The notes under the pieces: model-generated
The model's input: only the letters and a program-made list of their open reading frames with translations
The model's database searches: none
What the model was told of the DNA's origin: nothing
Assembly: GCA_049290495.1 (NCBI GenBank)
Contig: JBATNV010000077.1
Location: 1 to 7,651, forward strand
Length of the DNA stretch: 7,651 nucleotides
DNA from: SHZI01 sp049290495
GTDB taxonomy: Bacteria > Pseudomonadota > Gammaproteobacteria > Steroidobacterales > GCA-2729495
Direction: 5' to 3'
Made by a program: the position numbers and the translations under genes
Shown: positions 1-6,687 of the stretch, piece by piece
How the letters are laid out: the number at the start of each line of letters is the position of its first letter
Numbering within the stretch: position 1 is the first letter of the stretch

Positions 1-78
1 ACGCAGGCTGAGGCAGAAGCTGGAAGTGATACTGAAAGCGAAAGTGGAGCAAGGCCCGCGGCGGAAGCGACGCAATGA
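1..78 (+). CDS. mreC: MreC, C-terminal tail (5' end outside window)
   Basis: Frame 1 is open from the window edge to a TGA at 76-78, giving 25 residues (TQAEAEAGSDTESES, then GARPAAEATQ). The stretch is rich in Ala, Glu, Ser and Gly and carries no recognisable domain, which fits the disordered tail that often follows the beta-barrel domains of gammaproteobacterial MreC. MreC is the bitopic periplasmic scaffold of the Rod complex; it binds PBP2 and switches on RodA-PBP2. The assignment rests on position: the stop overlaps the mreD start as ATGA, and mreC directly precedes mreD in most rod-shaped proteobacteria. The tail alone would not identify the protein, so the name is an inference from context. 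Confidence 0.78.
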   Translation, partial: TQAEAEAGSDTESESGARPAAEATQ

Positions 79-566
79 GAAATGCACGCTGGCCGGTCTG
101 GTGCCTCATGCTGCTGGCGCTCGCCGCCGAACTGCTGCCACTGCCGGCTTTAGCGCAACCTTTCCGGCCTGCGCTGACCACCATGACGCTGATTTACTGG
201 ACACTGATGTGGCCGGGCCGCTTCGGCATATTCACTGCGTTTGTCTTTGGGCTGCTGATCGATATTGCTCAGGGCAGCCTGCTCGGCCAGCATGCGCTGA
301 CCCTGAGCATGGTCAGTTATGTGGTGTTGCGCGTGCATCTGCAGCTGCGCGTCTTCCCGCTCTGGCAGCTGACGCTGGCGGTTTTTGCCCTGCTCTTTCT
401 CGAAGCCTTTCTGCTGCTGTGGATCGATGGCGCAACCGGACGCGCCACGCTGGGTCCACAGCGCTGGGGGCCGATCTTTGCTGGGGCCGTGTTCTGGCCG
501 ATATTGATGGCCTTGATGGACCGCGTCCGCGAACGCCTCGAACGGCGTAAATCGAGCTTCAGCTGA
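75..566 (+). CDS. mreD: Rod shape-determining membrane protein MreD
   Basis: This encodes 163 residues, the usual MreD length. MreD is a polytopic inner-membrane partner of MreC, MreB, PBP2 and RodA in lateral wall growth. Hydrophobic segments lie at about residues 6-24, 37-47, 50-71, 76-92, 97-119 and 131-148, followed by a basic end (RVRERLERRK) that should face the cytoplasm. The stretch FGLLIDIAQGSLLGQHAL at about 58-75 is the most family-like part: a Gly-Leu-X-X-Asp turn followed by Gly-X-Leu-Leu-Gly. The ATG lies in an ATGA overlap with the preceding stop and has a GGAAG Shine-Dalgarno sequence at 63-67. An alternative frame starting at 26 lacks membrane segments and is a shadow. The gap to mrdA is 14 bp, so cotranscription is very likely. 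Confidence 0.95.
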   Translation: MRNARWPVWCLMLLALAAELLPLPALAQPFRPALTTMTLIYWTLMWPGRFGIFTAFVFGLLIDIAQGSLLGQHALTLSMVSYVVLRVHLQLRVFPLWQLTLAVFALLFLEAFLLLWIDGATGRATLGPQRWGPIFAGAVFWPILMALMDRVRERLERRKSSFS

Positions 567-580
567 GGCCGGACCGGAAC

Positions 581-2446
581 ATGGCAACTGCATCGCGTAT
601 CAAGGAGCACTGGCGGGAACAGCAACTGTTCAACGCCCGTATCCTTCTCACGGTGTTCATCCTGCTGACACTGATCTCGCTGGTGATCATCCGGCTGGCG
701 CAGCTGCAGGTCCTCAAGTACGACTACTACTCGGCGCAGTCCAGCGGAAACCAGATTCGCGCTGAGCCCATTCCGCCGATACGCGGGCTGATCCTCGACC
801 GCAACGGCAAGGTGCTGGCAGAGAACACGCCGAGCTATCAGCTGGAGATCACGCCGGAACGCGTTCCGGACATGCAGGACACGCTCGCGCGGCTGGTTGC
901 TGCCGGCATTCTCGCCACCGGGGACCTGGCGGAGCTCCGCGAACTGCTGGCGAGTCGCCGCTCTTTCGAAACGCTGGTGATCGCCGAACACCTCAGCGAC
1001 GAAGAACTGGCAGCCTTCGCTGTACGCCGACCGCAGTTTCCCGGCCTCGAGATGCGCGCCCGCCTCGGACGCAACTACCCCTACGGTGCGGCCGCAGCGC
1101 ACGTGCTCGGCTACGTCGGCAGCATGAGCGTTGCCGACAAGCGTGAACTCGACCCGGCGGAATATGCCGGCACCACGCATGTCGGCAAGAGCGCAGCGGA
1201 GCGCAGCTTCGAACACGATCTGCACGGCACCTCGGGCCACGAGGACATGGTCGTCAATGCGCATGGCCGCAAGATGCGGGTACTCAACCGCGTGCGTCCG
1301 CAGCCGGGCCAGGATGTGATCCTGACCATCGATCTGGATGTGCAGCTGGCCGCCAGCAATGCGATGGCCGGCCGGCGCGGCGCGGTCGTGGCCATCGATC
1401 CGGACAACGGCGAAATACTGGCCTTCACCAGCACGCCCGGCTACGACCCGAATGCGATCAGCGCAGGGCTGAGCCGGCGCGCCTATCTGGCCCTGCAGGA
1501 AGACATCGACCGGCCGCTCTTCGATCGCGCACTGCGCGGCCAGTACCCGCCGGGGTCCACGATCAAACCGATCGTGGCACTTGCAGGTCTGCATTACGGC
1601 GTTACCTCTGCCGAGAAGCGCGTGTCCTGTGGCGGATATTTTTCACTGCCGGGCAGCAGCCACCGCTATCGCGACTGGAAGCCTGGCGGCCACGGCAACA
1701 TCGACCTGTACGAAGCTATAGAGCAGTCCTGTGACGTGTACTTTTACGGCCTCGCCCGCGATCTCGGTATCGAGCGCATGGGCGGATTCATGCGTGAATT
1801 CGGCTTGGGTGCGCCTACGGGTATCGATCTCGAGGGTGAACAGCGCGGCGTTGTGCCCTCACCCGCCTGGAAGAAAAAGGCTTTCAGGAACCCGGCGGCA
1901 CAGGTCTGGTTTCCCGGCGAAACCGTTATCGCCGGCATCGGCCAGGGATACGTGCTGGTAACACCGCTACAGCTCGCCCATGCGGCTGCCACGCTTGCAG
2001 CGCGCGGCAAGCGCTTTCAGCCGACGCTGCTGAAGGGCGCACGCGACCCCCATACCGGTGTCATCGAATACCACGCCGCAACGTCGCTGCCGGCAGTCGA
2101 GGAACAGGATGCACTGCGCTGGGATGCGGTCATCGAAGGCATGCACGGCGTCATGCAGGGGCCGCGCGGCACCGCGCGCGGCGTCGGCATGCGTGCCGCC
2201 TTTCCGATGGCAGGCAAGAGCGGCACCGCACAGGTTTTTTCCGTCGCGCAAGGCCAGAAATACAAGGCCAGCGAAGTCGATATACGGCGACGCGACCATG
2301 CGCTGTTCATCGCTTTCGCACCACTCGATGCACCGCGCATCGCCGTCGCGGTGGTCATCGAAAATGGCGAGAGCGGCAGCAAGGCAGCCGCCCCTATCGC
2401 TCTTGATGTGATCAATGCCTACCTGAAACCGGTTCCTGCAACATGA
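581..2446 (+). CDS. mrdA: Penicillin-binding protein 2 (PBP2), elongation-specific D,D-transpeptidase
   Basis: This encodes 621 residues, close to E. coli PBP2 (633). It cross-links peptide stems of new glycan made by RodA, acting in the periplasm from a single N-terminal anchor (residues about 21-37) after a short cytoplasmic start. The pedestal/dimerisation domain follows, with the typical IPPIRGLILDRNGKVLAEN stretch at about 64-82. The transpeptidase domain has all three motifs: Ser326-Thr-Ile-Lys329 (nucleophile Ser326), Ser383-Cys-Asp385 (the SxD form usual in PBP2) and Lys546-Ser-Gly-Thr549. A metal site described in PBP2 relatives appears present as Cys350, Asp365, His371 and Cys384, with Cys in place of one Asp ligand. 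The ATG at 581 has CCGGAAC just upstream and puts the anchor at the normal depth. The stop overlaps the rodA start as ATGA, so RodA and PBP2 are probably made in step. Confidence 0.98.
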   Translation: MATASRIKEHWREQQLFNARILLTVFILLTLISLVIIRLAQLQVLKYDYYSAQSSGNQIRAEPIPPIRGLILDRNGKVLAENTPSYQLEITPERVPDMQDTLARLVAAGILATGDLAELRELLASRRSFETLVIAEHLSDEELAAFAVRRPQFPGLEMRARLGRNYPYGAAAAHVLGYVGSMSVADKRELDPAEYAGTTHVGKSAAERSFEHDLHGTSGHEDMVVNAHGRKMRVLNRVRPQPGQDVILTIDLDVQLAASNAMAGRRGAVVAIDPDNGEILAFTSTPGYDPNAISAGLSRRAYLALQEDIDRPLFDRALRGQYPPGSTIKPIVALAGLHYGVTSAEKRVSCGGYFSLPGSSHRYRDWKPGGHGNIDLYEAIEQSCDVYFYGLARDLGIERMGGFMREFGLGAPTGIDLEGEQRGVVPSPAWKKKAFRNPAAQVWFPGETVIAGIGQGYVLVTPLQLAHAAATLAARGKRFQPTLLKGARDPHTGVIEYHAATSLPAVEEQDALRWDAVIEGMHGVMQGPRGTARGVGMRAAFPMAGKSGTAQVFSVAQGQKYKASEVDIRRRDHALFIAFAPLDAPRIAVAVVIENGESGSKAAAPIALDVINAYLKPVPAT

Positions 2447-3585
2447 ATAACCCGATGCTAAACATCAGCACCGAGACCCGGAGCCGGGTTGAACAGGGCC
2501 TGGGGGCGCGCGTGTTGCGGGCCCTGCATATAGACGGACCACTGCTGATCGGCATTCTGGGCGTGCTGGTATTCAGTCTGCTGGCGCTCTACAGCGCGGA
2601 AGGACAACAGATCCGCGAGCTGATGGATCAGGCGGCGCGCATGCTGCTCGCACTTGGCGTGCTGCTTTTAATGGCGCAGATCAATCCCGGCTGGCTCCGG
2701 CGTGGCGCACCGTTCGTCTATGCGCTTGGCCTGCTGCTGCTGATGCTGGTGCTCGCTACGGGCGAGATCGGCAAGGGCGCACAGCGCTGGCTCGATATCG
2801 GTATACGCTTCCAGCCTTCGGAGATCATGAAGCTCGGCGTACCGCTGCTGCTCTGCTCGCTACTGCACGACAGAGCCCTGCCGCCATCGCCAGGTGTCGT
2901 GATTGTGGCAATTCTGATCACCTTCCTGCCCGCAGGCATGATCGCCATACAGCCGGATCTCGGCACTGCGATCCTGATCGTGTTATCCGGTGCGGTGGTG
3001 ATCTTTCTCGCTGGTCTCGGCTGGCGTTACATCGCTGCAGCGGCAGCGCTGGCGGCGGCAGCGATGCCGGCGCTGTGGATGGTCATGCACGACTACCAGC
3101 GCAAGCGCATCCTGACCCTGCTCGACCCGGAAAGCGACCCGCTCGGTGCCGGTTATCACATCATCCAGTCGAAGATCGCCATCGGTTCGGGCGGCGTATT
3201 CGGCAAGGGCTGGCTCAATGGCACGCAGGGCCAGCTCGAATTCCTGCCCGAACGACATACTGACTTTATCTTCGCGGTGATCGGCGAGGAATTTGGCCTG
3301 TTCGGCGCGCTGGCGCTGCTGGCCCTTTATCTGTTCATCGTTGGCCGCGGCCTGTTTATCGCCGCCAACGCACCCGATACCTTTACGCGCCTGCTGGCCG
3401 GAACCCTCAGCACCACCTTCTTCTTCTATGTATTCGTGAACACCGCCATGGTGATGGGACTGATCCCGGTAGTCGGCGTACCGCTGCCGCTGGTCAGCGC
3501 CGGTGGCACATCGATGGTGACCCTGATGGCGTGTTTCGGTATTCTGATGTCCATTCACACCCACCGGAAGCTGGTAGCTCGATGA
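2443..3585 (+). CDS. rodA: RodA, SEDS-family peptidoglycan glycosyltransferase of the Rod complex
   Basis: This encodes 380 residues (E. coli RodA has 370) with about ten membrane segments. RodA polymerises lipid II into glycan strands and works as a pair with PBP2. SEDS signatures in order: GAQRWLDIG with Trp116; FQPSEIMK at about 126-133; QPDLGTA at 170-176; the loop YHIIQSKIAIGSGG; FLPERHTDF, in which Asp274 matches the essential Asp262 of E. coli RodA; then GLIPVVGVPLPLVSAGGTS and the SIHTHRK tail. The start lies in an ATGA overlap with mrdA. I see no clear Shine-Dalgarno sequence before it, so translation probably depends on ribosomes finishing mrdA. The next Met (residue 5) is also possible but less natural. 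FtsW is the alternative family member, but the mrdA neighbour and the RodA-like tail argue against it. Confidence 0.98.
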   Translation: MNNPMLNISTETRSRVEQGLGARVLRALHIDGPLLIGILGVLVFSLLALYSAEGQQIRELMDQAARMLLALGVLLLMAQINPGWLRRGAPFVYALGLLLLMLVLATGEIGKGAQRWLDIGIRFQPSEIMKLGVPLLLCSLLHDRALPPSPGVVIVAILITFLPAGMIAIQPDLGTAILIVLSGAVVIFLAGLGWRYIAAAAALAAAAMPALWMVMHDYQRKRILTLLDPESDPLGAGYHIIQSKIAIGSGGVFGKGWLNGTQGQLEFLPERHTDFIFAVIGEEFGLFGALALLALYLFIVGRGLFIAANAPDTFTRLLAGTLSTTFFFYVFVNTAMVMGLIPVVGVPLPLVSAGGTSMVTLMACFGILMSIHTHRKLVAR

Positions 3586-4616
3586 TTCCGACCCTTTATG
3601 GCCGGCAACGGGCCGCGGCGGCTTTTGCCGCACTGATCGTTACTGCAGGCTCGCTCATGCTCAGCGCTGCACCCGCCTGGAGCCTCGACGCCGAGCGCCC
3701 GGACGTACGCGAGTTCATGGCTGAACTGTCGACCAATGACGGCTTCGAGATGCAATACCTGTCCACGGTGTTTGCGGGCATCGAATCCCGGCAAAGCATC
3801 ATCGACGCCATGAGCCGGCCGGCCGAGAAGGTCAAACCCTGGTTCGAATACCGGGCAATTTTTCTCACGCCCCGCCGCATCAGCGACGGCGTCGATTTTT
3901 TCCGCACGCATGAGACAGAACTGCGACGGATCGCGCTCAAAACCGGCGTGCCGGCGGAAATCATCGCGGCCATCATCGGTGTTGAAACCTTCTATGGCAC
4001 CCGGACTGGCAGCTACCGTGCCGTTGATGCGCTGGCCACGCTGGCCTTCGACTATCCGCCGCGCAGCAAGTTTTTCCGCAGCGAACTGCGCCAGCTGTTC
4101 CTGCTGGCCCGCGACGAGCAACTCGACATCAACCAGTTGACCGGCTCCTATGCCGGTGCACTGGGCCCGCCGCAGTTCATCCCGAGCAGCTATCGCAACT
4201 TCTCCGTGGATGGCGACAACGATGGCCGGCGCAATCTCCTGTCCGACTGGGACGATATCTTTGCCAGTGTCGCCAATTACTTCGTGGTGCATAACTGGCA
4301 GTCCGCCCAGCCAGTCGCCGTACCGGCGCGGCTGAAGCCGGACAACACGCGCAGCGACAGCGAAAACGATCTCGTGTTGCGCGATACGGTCGAGTCGCTG
4401 AGGCGTCAGGGCGTGGACTTCATTACAGACCTGCCGGCCAAAGCACCAGCGATACTGATCACCCTCGCGGGTGAAGAAGGCACCGAGTACTGGGTCGGGT
4501 TTCAGAATTTTTACGCAATCACCCGTTACAACCGCAGCCCGATGTATGCACTCGCGGTGTTCCAGCTCAGCGAAGCCATCGCAGCAGGCGCCCGGAAAAC
4601 CGATGCTGCGCCCTGA
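3582..4616 (+). CDS. mltB: MltB/SltB-family lytic murein transglycosylase
   Basis: This encodes 344 residues. It cleaves the MurNAc-GlcNAc bond to leave 1,6-anhydro-MurNAc ends, opening the sacculus in the periplasm. A Sec signal peptide covers about residues 1-34 (basic start, Ala-rich core, APA or AWS before the cut). There is no lipobox Cys, so unlike E. coli MltB it is predicted soluble, similar to Pseudomonas SltB1. The catalytic Glu is Glu135 in IIGVETFYG, matching Glu162 of E. coli Slt35. Substrate-groove motifs DALATLAFDYPPR and GSYAGALGPPQFIPSSY follow. An EF-hand-like Ca2+ loop has Asp210, Asp212, Asp214 and Asp224 at the same spacing as in Slt35. The C-terminal EYWVGFQNFYAITRYNRS is typical. 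I chose the ATG at 3582, which forms an ATGA overlap with rodA and has GGAAG at 3566-3570. The in-frame ATG at 3531 would lie deep in rodA and would spoil the signal peptide. Confidence 0.95.
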   Translation: MIPTLYGRQRAAAAFAALIVTAGSLMLSAAPAWSLDAERPDVREFMAELSTNDGFEMQYLSTVFAGIESRQSIIDAMSRPAEKVKPWFEYRAIFLTPRRISDGVDFFRTHETELRRIALKTGVPAEIIAAIIGVETFYGTRTGSYRAVDALATLAFDYPPRSKFFRSELRQLFLLARDEQLDINQLTGSYAGALGPPQFIPSSYRNFSVDGDNDGRRNLLSDWDDIFASVANYFVVHNWQSAQPVAVPARLKPDNTRSDSENDLVLRDTVESLRRQGVDFITDLPAKAPAILITLAGEEGTEYWVGFQNFYAITRYNRSPMYALAVFQLSEAIAAGARKTDAAP

Positions 4617-5475
4617 GCGCTGCCTGGCCATCGGCCTCTGCATCGGCCTGTTCCTGACCGGCTGTTCGAGCGTGGGGCCGGTAAAACCGTCAGCCCCTGT
4701 CGCACGCGCACCAGCGCAGACGCCGCCACCGGCCCCACCTTCAGCACCGGCACCGACTGGACCTGCGGCCAGCGCCGGTAACCCGCCCTTCTACGAGGTT
4801 TACGGCGAACGCTACTTCGTCATGCCAAACAGTGAAGGCTACCGGCAGACCGGCGTAGCCTCATGGTATGGCGAGGCCTTTCACGGCAAGCGCACCTCGA
4901 GCGGCACGATCTACAACATGCATGAGCTGACTGCCGCTCACAAAACCCTGCCGCTACCCTCGCTGGTCCGCGTCACGAACCTCAGCAACGGCAAAAGCGT
5001 GGTGGTGACGGTCGATGACCGCGGGCCGTTCGTAAAAGGCCGGCTCATCGACCTTTCCTATGCGGCCGCAAAGGAACTCGACATCGTACGGACCGGCACT
5101 GCCGAAGTTGAGATCGAGGCACTGGGCGGAGCCTCCGGTGCCGGACCCATGATCGTATACAGCCGCGGGAACAGTCCTTCAGCGCCATCGCCAGCAGGCG
5201 GAAACATCGCACCGACACTGGTGCCCGCACAACATCTCTATATGCAGGTCGGCGCCTTCGGCACTCTCGCCAACGCAGAACGACTCAAGGCCCGCCTGGA
5301 AAGCAATGGTGTCAGCAAGGTCGTCATCCGCTACGATAGCGCTGCCAGCAAGACGCTGTATCGCGTGCGCATCGGCCCGCTGTCGGGATCATACGAATAC
5401 GATGTGCTGGCAAGCCGTATAGCAGCACTGCAAATCGGCAGCCCGAGTCTGGTTACCGAATCGCCGGACAGCTGA
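4603..5475 (+). CDS. rlpA: RlpA, septal-ring outer-membrane lipoprotein (DPBB + SPOR domains)
   Basis: This encodes 290 residues. The lipoprotein signal ends in LTGC with Cys21; Ser at +2 predicts outer-membrane sorting. A Pro/Ala linker (about 24-62) precedes the double-psi beta-barrel domain (about 83-168), which begins TGVASWYGEAFHGKRTSSG. The C-terminal SPOR domain (about 210-287; YMQVGAF, then YRVRIGPL) binds denuded glycan at septa. In Pseudomonas RlpA the barrel is a lytic transglycosylase for glycan lacking stem peptides, using a Glu, a His and an Asp. By spacing, His113 and Asp139 are kept here, but the Glu position is Thr102, so enzymatic activity is uncertain. The ATG at 4603 overlaps the end of mltB by 14 bp, has GGAAAA at 4594-4599, and is the only start that gives a proper signal peptide. 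Its position beside mltB and dacA is the usual one. Confidence 0.95.
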   Translation: MLRPERCLAIGLCIGLFLTGCSSVGPVKPSAPVARAPAQTPPPAPPSAPAPTGPAASAGNPPFYEVYGERYFVMPNSEGYRQTGVASWYGEAFHGKRTSSGTIYNMHELTAAHKTLPLPSLVRVTNLSNGKSVVVTVDDRGPFVKGRLIDLSYAAAKELDIVRTGTAEVEIEALGGASGAGPMIVYSRGNSPSAPSPAGGNIAPTLVPAQHLYMQVGAFGTLANAERLKARLESNGVSKVVIRYDSAASKTLYRVRIGPLSGSYEYDVLASRIAALQIGSPSLVTESPDS

Positions 5476-5500
5476 CTCATCCAACTTCTGCATTATTTCC

Positions 5501-5505
5501 AGGAG
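5501..5505 (+). promoter_or_regulatory. Shine-Dalgarno sequence of the dacA gene
   Basis: AGGAG lies 10 nt before the ATG at 5516, inside the longest gene gap of the window (5476-5515, 40 bp). It is the best match to the 16S rRNA anti-Shine-Dalgarno in the window, and dacA is the gene with the least translational coupling to its upstream neighbour. Together these suggest that the carboxypeptidase is translated independently, perhaps at a higher level. I see no hairpin or terminator in the gap. Confidence 0.7.
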
Positions 5506-5515
5506 CCCACGAAGA

Positions 5516-6673
5516 ATGACGCAACGTACGCTGAGCCGCGTATTGGTCAGCCTCCTCTGGCTGGCCGGACTGACCGCCACTGTCGCGCAAAGCGCTGATA
5601 GCCTGCAGATCCCGGCGCCGCCGGCCATCAGCGCCAAGGCCTACATGCTGATGGACCAGAGCAGCGGGCAGACGCTTGTCAGCCTCAACGAGAATCAGCG
5701 CCTTGATCCGGCCAGCATCACCAAGCTGATGACCGCCTATGTGGTATTCCGCAGCATCAAGAGCAAACGTATCGGACTCGAAGACCCGGTCACCATCAGC
5801 GAGACGGCGTGGCGGACCGGCGGCTCGCGGTCCTTCATCGATCTCGGCAGCCAGGTGCCGGTTTCAGTGCTGCTGCAGGGCGTAATCGTCCAGTCCGGCA
5901 ACGATGCGAGCGTCGCACTGGCCGAGCACGTGGCGGGCAGCGAATCGGCATTTGCCGACCTGATGAACCAGTACGCCAAAGAGCTGGGCATGAAAGACAC
6001 CAGCTACCGCAATGCGACCGGCTTGCCGGATCCCGAGCACTACACGACTGCAGCCGACATCCTCAGGATTGCCAGCGCGATCATCCGCGACTTTCCCGAG
6101 TACTTCCACTGGTACTCACAGAAGGAATTCAGCTGGAACGGCATCACGCAGAGCAACCGCAACGGCTTGCTGTGGCGGGACAGCACAGTGGACGGCATGA
6201 AGACCGGGCATACCGATTCTGCCGGCTACTGCCTGGTGTCCTCGGCGATGCGCGACGGTATGCGACTGGTCGCCGTGGTGCTGGGTACCGACAGCCCGAC
6301 AGTCCGCGAGCGCGACTCACAAACCCTGCTGAACTACGGCTATCGCTTCTGGGAAACGAAACGGATTCTGACGGCAGGACAATCGCTCAAGGAATTACGG
6401 GTCTGGAAGGGTGAGTCTGAACTGGTCAACATCGGCGTCAACCAGGACGTCTGGGCAACGCTGCCGCGTGGAAGTGGCGCACAGATCAGTTCGAAGCTCT
6501 CGCTGCCTACGCAACTGATCGCACCACTCGATACAAAAACGGCACTCGGTAAAGTGCTGTTGAGCGTCGGCGACAAGCCGATCGCCGAAGCCAAGCTGTA
6601 TCCGCTCAAACCGGTGCCGACCGGCTCGCTCTGGCAACAGGGGCGCGACACCGTATTGCTCTGGATGGAATAG
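5516..6673 (+). CDS. dacA: D-alanyl-D-alanine carboxypeptidase, PBP5/6 type
   Basis: This encodes 385 residues (E. coli PBP5 has 403). It removes the terminal D-Ala from pentapeptide stems in the periplasm, limiting cross-linking and releasing free D-Ala. A Sec signal peptide covers about residues 1-27 (cleavage near TVA or QSA). The S11 peptidase domain has all three motifs: Ser67-Ile-Thr-Lys70, Ser127-Gly-Asn129 and Lys229-Thr-Gly231, the last in DGMKTGHTDSAGYCL. A PBP5 C-terminal beta domain follows at about 285-365. The last residues (SLWQQGRDTVLLWME) could form the amphipathic helix that holds this family on the inner membrane, although it is short and ends acidic. dacA and dacC paralogues cannot be told apart here; Pseudomonas calls the gene at this locus dacC. 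The ATG at 5516 has AGGAG upstream. Confidence 0.95.
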   Translation: MTQRTLSRVLVSLLWLAGLTATVAQSADSLQIPAPPAISAKAYMLMDQSSGQTLVSLNENQRLDPASITKLMTAYVVFRSIKSKRIGLEDPVTISETAWRTGGSRSFIDLGSQVPVSVLLQGVIVQSGNDASVALAEHVAGSESAFADLMNQYAKELGMKDTSYRNATGLPDPEHYTTAADILRIASAIIRDFPEYFHWYSQKEFSWNGITQSNRNGLLWRDSTVDGMKTGHTDSAGYCLVSSAMRDGMRLVAVVLGTDSPTVRERDSQTLLNYGYRFWETKRILTAGQSLKELRVWKGESELVNIGVNQDVWATLPRGSGAQISSKLSLPTQLIAPLDTKTALGKVLLSVGDKPIAEAKLYPLKPVPTGSLWQQGRDTVLLWME

Positions 6674-6687
6674 GGAAGCACCGGAAC

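Noticed and set aside
573..585. The 13-base string ACCGGAACATGGC at the mrdA start recurs at the dat start (6680-6692).
   Set aside because: One such match in a window of this size and composition is close to chance, and both copies are made of a ribosome-binding site plus ATG, so constraint explains most of it.
317..1594. A 425-codon open frame on the minus strand across mreD and mrdA.
   Set aside because: It is antisense to two clear genes in GC-rich DNA, where third-position bias opens the opposite frame. The translation is rich in Arg, Gln and His and has no domain, signal or start site that I recognise.
4471..4602. An upstream extension of rlpA to the first in-frame ATG.
   Set aside because: It would lie within mltB and place the lipobox Cys 65 residues in, which does not work as a signal peptide; the ATG at 4603 places it at residue 21.
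3555..4643. A 362-codon minus-strand frame covering all of mltB.
   Set aside because: It mirrors the mltB codons; the protein has no recognisable motif and mltB itself has catalytic and calcium-binding residues at family spacing. Likewise the minus-strand frame at 2983-3633 mirrors rodA.
5466..5496. A possible promoter before dacA, with CATTAT at 5491-5496 as a -10 box.
   Set aside because: There is no recognisable -35 box at the right spacing, and a transcript from here would start at or within the Shine-Dalgarno sequence. A start-site map would be needed to revive it.
5809..6414. A 201-codon plus-strand frame inside the carboxypeptidase gene.
   Set aside because: It is out of frame with all three catalytic motifs of the real gene and reads as Arg/Gly/Ala-rich shadow sequence.
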